Positions 1 through 8,794 of a stretch of 50,194 bases of DNA are shown in pieces. Position numbers and translations under genes: made by a program. The DNA comes from Elusimicrobiaceae bacterium (lineage in GTDB: Bacteria; Elusimicrobiota; Elusimicrobia; Elusimicrobiales; Elusimicrobiaceae): assembly GCA_016283355.1 (NCBI GenBank), contig JAEEMS010000009.1:1-50194 (forward strand), in the 5' to 3' direction. Position 1 is the first letter of the stretch, and each line of letters opens with the position of its first letter. The notes under the pieces were generated by a model. That model did not search any database, was not told the DNA's origin, and worked only from the letters and a program-made list of their open reading frames with translations.

Positions 1-3000
1 AAGAAATAGTGGCTTTGGCGTTGCTGTCGCCGTATACATCGGTGGTGGCAACGTCCGTCACGCGGTACATGTCCACCGGGAACACCGCGCTTGCGCGGTT
101 CTTGACCGAGGGGAACATCGCATCATGTGCTTCCACCACAAACCAGTATGTGCCGGGCGTGACCATGCGGCCTTGTTCGTCGCGGCCATCCCAAGACAGC
201 GTATTCATTTGTTGCGAAACGTTGGCCGTACCTTGTTTAGGCGTTAAGTAGCGCACCACTACGCCGGCTGTGTTCTGCACGGAGGCAACGGCGTTAGCGT
301 CGCGCTCTAAAGCGTATTTAAAGATGAACGGATCCAACCCGTAGGCCGTGGGGCTAGAGCCGATGGTGGAGTAGCTGACCGGTTGGATGGTAATTCCCAC
401 CAAGCCGCGTTCCACTTCTAATGTACCCACCTTATATTTAAGTGTCTTTACACCCGTAAAACATTTGTTGTTAAGATTTTCCCCACAAGGTTTCCCTGGC
501 TCAAATGTTGGCCCACCGCCACCTGCCAAATTTGTATAAGCCCCATTGTAAGGTACTTCTGCCCATAGCACATACACATAATTGCCATCCGGCATAGGAG
601 CCCCATTCATAAAGGTCTCCTCACACCCGTTCTGGGCTCTGCACACGTCTCCATTTGATTCCTTATCATTATAAGGAACGATCCTTTTACATCCACCTAC
701 TATTTGACATGTACCATCCCACCGAGATGTATAATTCATACGTCCGGAACGGTTTTCCTGGCTGCGGTATACAAGGGATCCGGTGTAAACATCACCAGCA
801 ATCTTCTTAATCCCTGGGGGCGTGCCCGTGGGGGTCGAAGAATCTGTATCAATCGCATTTCCTTTATCGGCCTCAAATACTGTACCGGGAGTATAAATTT
901 CCCAATACACGTTGGAAGATTCGGTGGGAACGTAAGAAATCGTTGCGTACGCGGTAGATTTCTTGGTAAGTCCCGTTACTTGCACATCCGTTAATTTCAA
1001 CGGGTCTAGTGAGATTTGGCGTGTAACCGCGCGGGAAAAATCAATGCCCGGCCATTCATCACGCGATTTGGCCTGAATCGTGGCCACGTAGTTCCCTGCA
1101 GGGAGCAATATGCCCGAATCGTTACGTCCGTCCCAAGAATCAAAATCTTGTAAAATTTTATCAGTTGTGTCCCCTATCATTCCTTCGCCGTTGCGCGGTT
1201 GCCAATCTACTAACAACCGGACCGGATTGGTATCAATTGTAGCCGGAGCACCCGACGGTTGGTTTGTGGTATGCTCTGTATCACCACTTGCCCACGCATA
1301 TATTGCATCATCTTTTGATTCCGCATCAAAGATAGCAATGCGTACGTCTGCATCTTTACTGAGGCGGTATACCAATGTATAAGGTTGTGCGGCTACCGGC
1401 GTAATCTTACCCACTAACGACGGCGTACTGCGTACGGTATGCACGTTGGTAACGTCCACCTGTATCGGGATTTGGTTCATGGCGGGATAGACCATCATGG
1501 AATCAAATTCAATATTACCTTGCGTGATAATACCATCGCCGGGCGTATTGGTGGCTACGCGGCCGCGGAAGGCAAACTGTCCGTTTGATTTACCCATCTC
1601 GCCGGAGTGTTCATAGCTAGCGTCCCACGAGGCACAGAACGTGATAGGTTGGAGTGTGTGGGTAGGGGCGCCGTCGTTATTGAAAAACACACAATCGGAG
1701 TGTCCTGTGCTATTCCCTACTTTACAACCGCTACAAGCTTGCCCCGTTTTCCCCGTGGCTATAACCGTACACGAAGAACAGGTAGAATTTTCGCATACAT
1801 ATTTTGCACCGATACACTCTCCCCAAGTTCCATCACCATTGTCATAAGCTTCGGAATTCGTACACCTGTAAGAACCACATTTGTAACGCTCGGGACTGGC
1901 CGTCTCGGCGCCGGAGGTACCCGGGAACAAATCAATCGTGCGGACCGGAGTAGCGGCCTCTGCGTTGTAGAGGTTTTGGTTGTTGTAATATTTTAAAATT
2001 TCAAAGCGCACCTGTTGCAACGGGAACGCAATGGAATACGTGCTTTGCCCCTGCGGCAAGTTATTACAATATACTTCCATACACAACCCCAAACAATGGT
2101 TGGGGTAAAAATTGTCTTTGGGAATATCGTTGGGGTAGGGTTGGTCGTACTCAATCAACGCGGAGGAAACCCACGGGTCCCCCGCATGCACTTCACTGGC
2201 ACCCGGGTTCGTGCTGGTTGCCGGCTGTGTGGAGTAATACGTACCGGTTGAATAGCCACCATTCGGCTGTACTTGGTTACCTTGCGGAAAGGGAGTAGTA
2301 ACAAAACTGCGTTCATCCGTTGTGGCAACAGAATAGGAAGTACCATTAAGTGTTGTAATGGTTCTTTTGAATTTAAAAGTTTTACAGACTTTTGTGGTAT
2401 CTGTTTGTGACTTGTTCCCTGTCAAAAATATAGATGCACTACTTGAATACGCAGTATTCGGTTGGCGGAGGGTAGCGAGCATATTTGCTCGACAAGAAAT
2501 GTTATCTGTTATGTTAAACGAAGTTACAACCTCCCCGTTAAGCAAAATATCGGAAGTTCCATTGGCCTCCGCTTCCCACTCAATTCCACCATCTTTAAAT
2601 GTTTCCCCTGCCGACAAATCTCTAACAGAACCTTCAAGAGCATTCCAAAACATTGCATTTCTGGTATTTGATGTAACACCGGAAGTAACAGTACCCCCAC
2701 TACCGGAACCAGATAAACAGTTATCACTCGTACAAACAACTTGTAAAATTTTACAAGGGATACCTTCTCCCTCTGTCACGCTATCCATTCCATTATCCGC
2801 ATCTAACCAAGGAAATACAAAATATTTCCCCCCTGTGGTATTGATAACTTCCCCTTCCAATTCCAGTTCATCACCGCTGATAGTAATCTTAGGATAAGGT
2901 TTGGTAACATTCGTATCTGCAGAACAACGAAGCGAATTATACCGGACGGCATCTCGCATTTCGCCACCATAATTTGTCACGGGCCTGTAATTGTTTAACT

Positions 3001-3430
3001 CATCTTGGAGGAATCCTGCCAAACTAATAATTTCCCAACCAACAGGGTTATCTTGAAACCGTGCACCCACAGTGCCTTGGGAAACAACACTCCAACGGGC
3101 CGCTGTTGATGTAGATGGGGTATTCTGCCCCGTAGGGCTGTTTGTTCCCGAAATAATGGGGTGGGTATCTTCCTGGCCTTCCCCTCCGCCATTGCCACTG
3201 GGGCCGGGGTTGGTATTCCCCGTAGTTGTGGTGTTCAACACATCACAATACATCCCCGCTAAATTGCTGGGGGAATTTTTGTAGTACACGCCAACACGTT
3301 TTACCTCTGCCGTTTGGGCGAAAACAAGCGTAGAAAAAGCCGCCAACACCGCGGCAAAAACGGCAAACAACACCGTGCTACTTACTAAATTTTTAAGTGA
3401 ATAGAGTTTGTTTGTTTTGTGCTCATTCAT
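1..3430 (-). CDS. Large exported protein with FlgD-like Ig repeats (C-terminus beyond window)
   Basis: I checked the frame codon by codon from the ATG at 3430 to the left edge and found no stop, so at least 1143 residues are encoded and the 3' end is missing. Residues 1-38 form a signal peptide: a basic start, a hydrophobic stretch (VLFAVFAAVLAAFSTLVFA) and cleavage before QTAEV. About residues 515-600 hold ten cysteines, including CENSTCSSC and ACSGC pairs, which suggests a disulfide-rich module. Three later segments match the FlgD-type Ig fold pattern: WDGRNDSG followed by LPAGNYVATIQA (about 760-785), WDGTC followed by MPDGNYVYVLWAEV (about 905-960), and WDGRDEQG followed by TPGTYWFVVEA (about 1078-1100). 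In known proteins these folds lie near the C-terminus of secreted or surface proteins. An AAAGGGAAAC ribosome site precedes the start. Cell-surface or secreted location is well supported; the function is unknown. Confidence 0.85.
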   Translation of the reverse strand, partial: MNEHKTNKLYSLKNLVSSTVLFAVFAAVLAAFSTLVFAQTAEVKRVGVYYKNSPSNLAGMYCDVLNTTTTGNTNPGPSGNGGGEGQEDTHPIISGTNSPTGQNTPSTSTAARWSVVSQGTVGARFQDNPVGWEIISLAGFLQDELNNYRPVTNYGGEMRDAVRYNSLRCSADTNVTKPYPKITISGDELELEGEVINTTGGKYFVFPWLDADNGMDSVTEGEGIPCKILQVVCTSDNCLSGSGSGGTVTSGVTSNTRNAMFWNALEGSVRDLSAGETFKDGGIEWEAEANGTSDILLNGEVVTSFNITDNISCRANMLATLRQPNTAYSSSASIFLTGNKSQTDTTKVCKTFKFKRTITTLNGTSYSVATTDERSFVTTPFPQGNQVQPNGGYSTGTYYSTQPATSTNPGASEVHAGDPWVSSALIEYDQPYPNDIPKDNFYPNHCLGLCMEVYCNNLPQGQSTYSIAFPLQQVRFEILKYYNNQNLYNAEAATPVRTIDLFPGTSGAETASPERYKCGSYRCTNSEAYDNGDGTWGECIGAKYVCENSTCSSCTVIATGKTGQACSGCKVGNSTGHSDCVFFNNDGAPTHTLQPITFCASWDASYEHSGEMGKSNGQFAFRGRVATNTPGDGIITQGNIEFDSMMVYPAMNQIPIQVDVTNVHTVRSTPSLVGKITPVAAQPYTLVYRLSKDADVRIAIFDAESKDDAIYAWASGDTEHTTNQPSGAPATIDTNPVRLLVDWQPRNGEGMIGDTTDKILQDFDSWDGRNDSGILLPAGNYVATIQAKSRDEWPGIDFSRAVTRQISLDPLKLTDVQVTGLTKKSTAYATISYVPTESSNVYWEIYTPGTVFEADKGNAIDTDSSTPTGTPPGIKKIAGDVYTGSLVYRSQENRSGRMNYTSRWDGTCQIVGGCKRIVPYNDKESNGDVCRAQNGCEETFMNGAPMPDGNYVYVLWAEVPYNGAYTNLAGGGGPTFEPGKPCGENLNNKCFTGVKTLKYKVGTLEVERGLVGITIQPVSYSTIGSSPTAYGLDPFIFKYALERDANAVASVQNTAGVVVRYLTPKQGTANVSQQMNTLSWDGRDEQGRMVTPGTYWFVVEAHDAMFPSVKNRASAVFPVDMYRVTDVATTDVYGDSNAKATIS

Positions 3431-3464
3431 GAGAATGTTTCCCTTTTAACGAATTTTAAAAATC

Positions 3465-3519
3465 GTGCGCATTTTCTAATGCACAAAACGGCGTGCCGGT
3501 TCCCCGAAAACCAACGCCG
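3465..3519 (-). promoter_or_regulatory. Structured 5' leader with two hairpins
   Basis: Between the promoter and the start codon the minus strand carries two inverted repeats. The first (3519-3489) pairs CGGCGT with ACGCCG and, inside a small asymmetric bulge, GGTT with AACC around a loop TTCGGGG. The second (3484-3465) pairs GTGCATT with AATGC..AC around AGAA, with a two-base bulge. Neither is followed by a T-run, so they are not simple terminators. I do not recognise a known riboswitch class; an mRNA-stabilising or regulatory leader is possible. Confidence 0.4.
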
Positions 3520-3535
3520 ATAATCTTACTTTTAA

Positions 3536-3564
3536 ATTTTCGCACTTTCGAGGGTATTTGTCAA
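3536..3564 (-). promoter_or_regulatory. Sigma-70-type promoter of the exported-protein gene
   Basis: On the minus strand a perfect TTGACA (3564-3559) is followed after 17 bases by GAAAAT (3541-3536), which matches the -10 consensus at 4 of 6 positions. Transcription would start near 3529, giving a leader of about 100 bases before the ATG at 3430. An alternative -10 such as the AT-rich stretch just downstream cannot be excluded. Confidence 0.6.
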
Positions 3565-3584
3565 GAGAATTTTTGTGAAAAATA

Positions 3585-3636
3585 AAAGAACCGCTATGCG
3601 GGCAATTTTTACGAAGAATAAAAACCGCTTGCGGGG
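3585..3636 (-). terminator. Possible weak terminator after the GGDEF gene
   Basis: Downstream of the GGDEF stop the minus strand has two short GC-rich hairpins in a row, CCGC-AA-GCGG (3634-3625) followed by TTTTTATT and CCGC-ATA-GCGG (3603-3593) followed by TTCTTTTATTTTT. The stems are only four base pairs and the loops are tight, so termination efficiency is doubtful. The position, between the end of a long operon and a new promoter, supports the call. Confidence 0.35.
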
Positions 3637-3673
3637 CTAACAATATCCCCCACATAGAAGAAAAATACGCGTG

Positions 3674-5185
3674 TTATTTAATGTCAAACAGTTCCGTTTG
3701 CCCGGCCACATCCCGGTACACTGCGTAATGCCCGCGCCCGTTTTGCTTGACAACGTACAACGCTTTATCCGCTTTTTCCAGCAGTTCTTCCGCGGTGGAA
3801 CCGTCTTGCGGGAAAGAGGAAATCCCCTGGCTGATGCTTAGATGTACTTCTTTGCCTTCCGTAAACCGCGTAGGGAGCACAATGGCGGTAATGCGCTGTT
3901 GCAAACGTTGGGCAATTACTTTGGCTTCCTCGCCATTGGCGCGCGGCAACATAATTACCATTTCATCCCCGCCAAAACGGCACGGCACATCCGTTTGGCG
4001 CAAGCAGCTGCGCACCACTTTACTGACTTCTTGCAAGGCCCAGTCCCCAATTTGGTGACCGTAAGTATCGTTGATTTGTTTGAAAAAATCAATGTCCATA
4101 ATCATCAGCGACAACGTTAAATCAAACCGTTTGCAACGGTAAATTTCTTCCGAAAATTTTTCGTTAAAATAACGCCGCACCGGAAGTTTGGTCAGCTCGT
4201 CATAATTGGAAAGTTCTTGCACGCGCTCAAACAACCGCGCGTTATCAATCGACAACGCCATTTGCGAAGCAAACTGTTGTAACGAAATAAAGTCCAAATA
4301 CCCTATCGCCCGCCGCGAAAGCAAATTATCAAACGCCAAAAAACCAACCTTGTTGCGCTGTACTTTGAGCGGAATGTAAAACACGCTGCGGCTGGAACGG
4401 TACGTGACCGAAGATTCAAAAACTTCTTTGAGCAGCGCACTTTCCCGTTCGCCCAAGCGGGAGACGTTTTCGTGCACCACTTCGCCGGAAACATCCACCC
4501 CTAAAATGGATTTAATGCGCCGGCCGTACGGGTCGGTTAAATACAAGCGAACACGGTCAAAACGGAAATATTTTTGTACGCCTTTTAAAATAAGCTCCAA
4601 ACCGTCGTTTAACCGCAACGAAGAGGCAAATATCGTAGACAAATCATTCAACGCCGTCGATACATTTAAACGTTGGTTTTTGGCTTGGTCAATTTCCGTG
4701 TTGCGTAAATTGTGCGAAATTTCTTGCGCCAATGCTTTGATTAAATCAAGTTCTTGCGGCGTAAAAACACGGCTTTTGCGGAACCGTTCCAAACGTAACA
4801 TTCCCAAACGTTCCTGCATAAACGTGTGCACTTCCCCGCCGCGCAACTCCATGCTGGGGCGTTGCCATTTAAGCAAGGCATAAACAGCCGGATAGCTTAA
4901 ATCCGTTGTTTCCGTAACGCCTTCTTGCAATAATTGTTTGAGAAACGGCGGTTCATTAACTACTGAAATATCTTCCTGTTTGTCCATGCAGTAATCTTTG
5001 GTGCACATCATCCGCAAAGACAACCGCGCTTCTTCCTGTTGCCAATTAAAAAAGTAAGCACGGTCTAATTTAAACAAGTTGCGCAACGCCGGCAAAGCAC
5101 ATTCCAAAAGTTCGCGCTTGTCTTGAAACGATTGGTTTAATTGTTTGTGAAATTTATAAAGGGTATATGATTTTCGGTCAAACAT
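3674..5185 (-). CDS. GAF-GGDEF diguanylate cyclase
   Basis: This 503-residue protein should condense two GTP into the second messenger c-di-GMP. Residues about 20-165 and 190-325 look like two GAF-type sensor domains joined by a helix, and residues about 340-495 are a GGDEF domain starting at NYDELTKLPVRRYF. The active-site loop is RFGGDEM (GGDEM at 405-409), with Met in place of the usual final Phe. The substrate segment NDTYGHQIGD keeps the Asp expected for c-di-GMP rather than hybrid cGAMP synthesis. RQTD at 396-399 is a product-inhibition (RxxD) site. There is no signal peptide or membrane segment, so the protein is cytoplasmic. It starts two bases after the stop of the solute-binding-like gene with a GAGGGAT ribosome site, so the two are almost certainly cotranscribed and may act together. 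Confidence 0.9.
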   Translation of the reverse strand: MFDRKSYTLYKFHKQLNQSFQDKRELLECALPALRNLFKLDRAYFFNWQQEEARLSLRMMCTKDYCMDKQEDISVVNEPPFLKQLLQEGVTETTDLSYPAVYALLKWQRPSMELRGGEVHTFMQERLGMLRLERFRKSRVFTPQELDLIKALAQEISHNLRNTEIDQAKNQRLNVSTALNDLSTIFASSLRLNDGLELILKGVQKYFRFDRVRLYLTDPYGRRIKSILGVDVSGEVVHENVSRLGERESALLKEVFESSVTYRSSRSVFYIPLKVQRNKVGFLAFDNLLSRRAIGYLDFISLQQFASQMALSIDNARLFERVQELSNYDELTKLPVRRYFNEKFSEEIYRCKRFDLTLSLMIMDIDFFKQINDTYGHQIGDWALQEVSKVVRSCLRQTDVPCRFGGDEMVIMLPRANGEEAKVIAQRLQQRITAIVLPTRFTEGKEVHLSISQGISSFPQDGSTAEELLEKADKALYVVKQNGRGHYAVYRDVAGQTELFDIK

Positions 5186-5187
5186 AA

Positions 5188-6387
5188 TTATCCCTCATAT
5201 ATGGACAACAGATATTCTATTTCCCGGGCGGCCGTGTCCAATTCTTTATCTAAAAATTGTTGTGAAAATTTTCCCGCCACAATTTGCGCCGCACATACCG
5301 CTAAGACGCGTTTTAAAATTTCCATTACGGACCCCGTTACCGTAATATTGGGCAACGTGCGCGCCGAAGCTAAAATGTTACTGTATGTCTCCAACCGCCT
5401 GGAAGACGAAAATACAAAATGTTCAAAGGCGTCTTCAAACGCCGGGAACGCATCAATCTTGGCCGCGTATTCAATTTGATTGTCCGCCCGCGCACAAAAT
5501 TTAATAAATTTAAGCGCGTTCTTTTTCTCCTGCGATAACGTATTGATAAATAAATTCATCCCCGACAAATACGCTTGCGAATTCTGCCCCGTTGACGGTA
5601 CCGGCAGTGTGCGAATTTGAATTCCGCGCGGCGCATTAAACGACCCTTGCTTACGTGATAAAATTAAACTGGCCTTGCCGGAGGCCATCGTCCCTAAAGA
5701 ACCGCGTTCCCGTAAAATGGGCATATACTCATGAATGGCTAAATTGATGTACGCACGTAATCCCTCTTTAAATGCTTTGGTACCAACAAATGTATTTTTA
5801 TAATCCGCAGAAAGCAAATCAACCCCTTTGCCCCAAATACACGGCAACGCAAGACGCATGGATAAAGAACCGCGCCAATCGCTGTTTTGCATCGGGTAAT
5901 AACCGGGGACATCCCGGAACGTGTTTTGTAACGCAGCGCAAACGCGCAACAACCCATTCCAAGTGGAAAGGTCTTTTTCCGGATTGGAAGATACCAATTT
6001 TAAATGGTCAGTACGGTAGTGTAATGCGCTGACATCAAACCACCAAGGATAAGAATAAATATCTTTTGTACCCGGTTGATAACAAGCATTTTTCAGTGGC
6101 AGCAAACAGTTGGTAAGCGAGAGCCCCGGATCCAATTCCGACAAATTGGCAGCCACACCTTCCCGCACCAAAAGCGCGGTCCAGTAATGCGGAATTTGAA
6201 TAATATCCGGGATTTCCTCTTCGTAAGTAGGATGCTTAATGGTAAACATCCGGCGCCACAAAATATTCCGCGTAAAAATACGAATTGAAATATTTATGGA
6301 CGGATTTTCTTTTTTGAACCGGGCTACAAATGCTTCCATGCGTTCTCTTGATTTGTCTCCCGCGTCCGGTAAAACCCATAAAATCAT
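5188..6387 (-). CDS. Solute-binding-protein-like protein without a signal peptide
   Basis: The 399 residues resemble the family 1 extracellular solute-binding fold (sugar ABC transporter type): an N-terminal strand MILWVLPDAGD, a helix with FVARFKKENPSI, IPDIIQIPHYWTALLVREG, YSYPWWFDVSALHYRTDHL and a C-terminal helical part. Family members are normally exported and often lipidated. Here the start ATG is preceded, in the same frame and only four codons upstream, by the tsaD stop codon, with an AGGAG site in between. No N-terminal extension is therefore possible and the protein should stay in the cytoplasm. No permease or ATPase gene is adjacent. The neighbour two bases downstream is a soluble GAF-GGDEF cyclase, so a ligand-sensing role is an inference from context. 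Recognition of the fold is by pattern only. Confidence 0.65.
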   Translation of the reverse strand: MILWVLPDAGDKSRERMEAFVARFKKENPSINISIRIFTRNILWRRMFTIKHPTYEEEIPDIIQIPHYWTALLVREGVAANLSELDPGLSLTNCLLPLKNACYQPGTKDIYSYPWWFDVSALHYRTDHLKLVSSNPEKDLSTWNGLLRVCAALQNTFRDVPGYYPMQNSDWRGSLSMRLALPCIWGKGVDLLSADYKNTFVGTKAFKEGLRAYINLAIHEYMPILRERGSLGTMASGKASLILSRKQGSFNAPRGIQIRTLPVPSTGQNSQAYLSGMNLFINTLSQEKKNALKFIKFCARADNQIEYAAKIDAFPAFEDAFEHFVFSSSRRLETYSNILASARTLPNITVTGSVMEILKRVLAVCAAQIVAGKFSQQFLDKELDTAAREIEYLLSIYEG

Positions 6388-6399
6388 AGTTGCTCCTGC

Positions 6400-7419
6400 T
6401 TATTTCCAACTGCGCACTTGCATATTGGGATCAATCGTTATGTTGCGTTGGAACGGCCGTCCTGTTTTTTCCGCATATGCTAGCTTTTGATAAGCCGCCA
6501 GGGCAATCATGGCTGCATTATCCGAGGAAAGTTTCCTTTCCACAAAGTGCACTTCTATTTTTTGCGCGGCGGCAGCTTGCTGCATTTGTTCGCGCAATAA
6601 CGTGTTAGCCGCTACACCACCACCTACAGCGATGTGATGCACTTTGTACTTTTGGGCAGCTTTTAATGTTTTGGTAACCAGGGTATCCACCATGGCTTGC
6701 TCAAAACTGGCGCATACATCAGGAATACTAAAATTTTTGTGGTCACGCAAGTAGTAACTGACCGCTGTTTTAATTCCGCTGAAGGAAAAATCCCACGTTC
6801 CCGGCAATAACGGACGCGGAAAAGCAATCCCGTCCCGCCGGCCGTTAAGCGCTTGTTTCGACACTTGCGGTCCGCCCGGATAGGGTAAGCCCAACAATTT
6901 GGCTACTTTGTCAAAAGCTTCTCCGGCAGCATCATCCCTCGTCCTTCCAAGCACTTTGTATTGCCCATAATCTTTTACATACCACAATTCCGTATGCCCA
7001 CCGGAAACGACCAATGCCACCAACGGAAATTTTAAGCGATTCTTTACTTCATTCCCTTCAAAATCACATGCAAAAATATGTCCTTCCAAATGGTTGACGC
7101 CTATCAGAGGTACATTTTTAAATTGTGCCAAAGTTTCCGCAGCCACTCTGCCTACCATTAACCCTCCCGGTAATCCGGGGCCACTGGCAAACGCCACATA
7201 ATCAAGCGGATGGTTTCCTAACGCCTCCTTTATGACCGTGGCAATTTTTGCCGCATGGGCCCGACTAGCCAATTCCGGCACAACTCCGTGATATTTTTTA
7301 TGTTCTTCAATTTGGGAATAAATTACATTGGTTACAATCTCTTTTCCTCCGCGTAGTAAAGCGGCGGAAGTTTCATCACAAGTAGATTCAATTCCCAAAA
7401 TCATAAAATCTTTTTTCAT
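6400..7419 (-). CDS. tsaD: tRNA N6-adenosine threonylcarbamoyltransferase TsaD
   Basis: TsaD transfers the threonylcarbamoyl group from threonylcarbamoyl-AMP to A37 of tRNAs that read ANN codons, working with TsaB and TsaE in the cytoplasm. The 339-residue protein has the family start LGIESTCDETSAALL, the metal-binding HLEGH (His110 and His114), VVSGGHTELW, GEAFDKVAKLLGLPYPGGP and, near the end, GGGVAANTLLR and SSDNAAMIA. Length is normal. The ATG at 7419 lies two bases after the ctpA stop; the internal Met6 is an alternative start. tsaB and tsaE are not in the window. Confidence 0.96.
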   Translation of the reverse strand: MKKDFMILGIESTCDETSAALLRGGKEIVTNVIYSQIEEHKKYHGVVPELASRAHAAKIATVIKEALGNHPLDYVAFASGPGLPGGLMVGRVAAETLAQFKNVPLIGVNHLEGHIFACDFEGNEVKNRLKFPLVALVVSGGHTELWYVKDYGQYKVLGRTRDDAAGEAFDKVAKLLGLPYPGGPQVSKQALNGRRDGIAFPRPLLPGTWDFSFSGIKTAVSYYLRDHKNFSIPDVCASFEQAMVDTLVTKTLKAAQKYKVHHIAVGGGVAANTLLREQMQQAAAAQKIEVHFVERKLSSDNAAMIALAAYQKLAYAEKTGRPFQRNITIDPNMQVRSWK

Positions 7420-7421
7420 AT

Positions 7422-8786
7422 TTATTCGGCAGAATTCGTTTTCTTTTCTTGCATTTGCTGTTTTTCTTTTTCTTCTTTTCGTTGTGCAGCAAGTTGTTTG
7501 GATTGCGCTTTAGCATCTTCCAGGGATATTTTCCCGGTCAACACTTCCACCGCTTTATCTAACACTTTATCTTCTTCTTTAAATTCGGGAACGGCTTGTT
7601 TGGTACCCGGCACGTACACAATATTATTGTACTGCATAAGCACTTTCACATCATCTTCCGGCTTTACGTCTACTTCGATATCCGGCCAAATTCCGCCCTC
7701 ATCCTCTTTCGTTTTGTCCCGGTAATTCCGGTGAATCAATTTGCCGGAAGGAGTGTAATACTTGGCAATCGTTAAACGCAAAGCTGAACCGCCGGCAAGC
7801 GGAATCACTTGCTGTACACTGGCCTTGCCGAACGTACGTTGCCCGACGATAAAAGCACGCCCGTTATCTTGTAACGCCCCCGATACAATTTCACTGGCAC
7901 TGGCAGATCCTTGATTGACAAGTACCGCCATGGGAAGTTGCGGATAGAGCGGCTTACCAACCGTTTTATATTCCTGATAATATTCCGGTTTACGCCCTTT
8001 GGTATATACAATCATCTCATTTTCCGGTAAAAATAATTTGGCAATATCCACCGCCCCTGTTAACAATCCACCGGGGTTAAAACGCAAATCCAAGATAAGA
8101 GAAGTCATCCCTTGTTTGGTTAACTCTGCCAAAGCTTTTTTTACTTCTTCGGTACTGTGCCCCGAAAAATCAACCAAATAAACATACCCTATGTTGTCGG
8201 GCAACATGCGGTAATAAACCACTTCCGGCACAATGGTAGCTCTCTTCAATGTAATGTCCGGAATCGGCTCATATTCCCCTTTGTCGTTTTTACGGCTGAT
8301 ACTTAATTTCACTTTACTCCCGGCCGGTCCACGCATTAACGCCACAGCTTCGTCCAACTTCATGGAAACAACCTCTTTACCATCCACCGCCAAAATACGA
8401 TCTCCCGGCATAATACCGGCCTTAAAAGCCGGAGTACCCGGCATGGGGGTAGCCACCGTAATAAAATCATCCGTTTTCTGCAAACGCATCCCAATACCGC
8501 CAAATTCTCCTTTCGTTTCGTTTTTTAAGGCCTTGTATTCTTTTTCATCCAGATACTGAGAAAAATCATCCAATTCATCCACCACCCCTTTGACAGCCCC
8601 CGTAATCAATACATCCGTGTCTATTGTTTCAACATAATTGTCTTTCACAAATTCGATGACATCTACTAATGTACGGATTTTTTTCAAGCTTTTGTCTACA
8701 GTCGCATAAGCGTAAGGAAACAATGTCCCCAAAAAGAAGATAACCGCTGCCCAAACAGCGAAACGATTTATTTTTGATTTTTTCAT
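7422..8786 (-). CDS. ctpA: S41 C-terminal processing peptidase (CtpA type)
   Basis: Periplasmic serine protease that trims C-termini of envelope proteins, including murein hydrolases and their regulators in several bacteria. Residues 1-28 are an export signal (FAVWAAVIFFLGTLFPYAYA). A PDZ domain covers about 95-165 (GGIGMRL, GIMPGDRILAVDG). The S41 catalytic core follows, with nucleophile Ser296 in NQGSASASEI and base Lys321 in GQRTFGKAS, spaced by 25 residues as in known members. The end is rich in Glu, Lys and Gln. I place the start at the ATG at 8786, which has an AGGGAT site; an upstream TTG at 8807 would overlap the previous gene and has no such site. The gene follows the EnvC-like gene in the same operon. 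Confidence 0.93.
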   Translation of the reverse strand: MKKSKINRFAVWAAVIFFLGTLFPYAYATVDKSLKKIRTLVDVIEFVKDNYVETIDTDVLITGAVKGVVDELDDFSQYLDEKEYKALKNETKGEFGGIGMRLQKTDDFITVATPMPGTPAFKAGIMPGDRILAVDGKEVVSMKLDEAVALMRGPAGSKVKLSISRKNDKGEYEPIPDITLKRATIVPEVVYYRMLPDNIGYVYLVDFSGHSTEEVKKALAELTKQGMTSLILDLRFNPGGLLTGAVDIAKLFLPENEMIVYTKGRKPEYYQEYKTVGKPLYPQLPMAVLVNQGSASASEIVSGALQDNGRAFIVGQRTFGKASVQQVIPLAGGSALRLTIAKYYTPSGKLIHRNYRDKTKEDEGGIWPDIEVDVKPEDDVKVLMQYNNIVYVPGTKQAVPEFKEEDKVLDKAVEVLTGKISLEDAKAQSKQLAAQRKEEKEKQQMQEKKTNSAE

Positions 8787-8794
8787 AAATATCC

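Noticed and set aside
2358-2897. Plus-strand open frame of 179 codons
   Set aside because: It lies wholly inside the exported-protein gene on the other strand, which is open for over 1100 codons with a signal peptide and a promoter.
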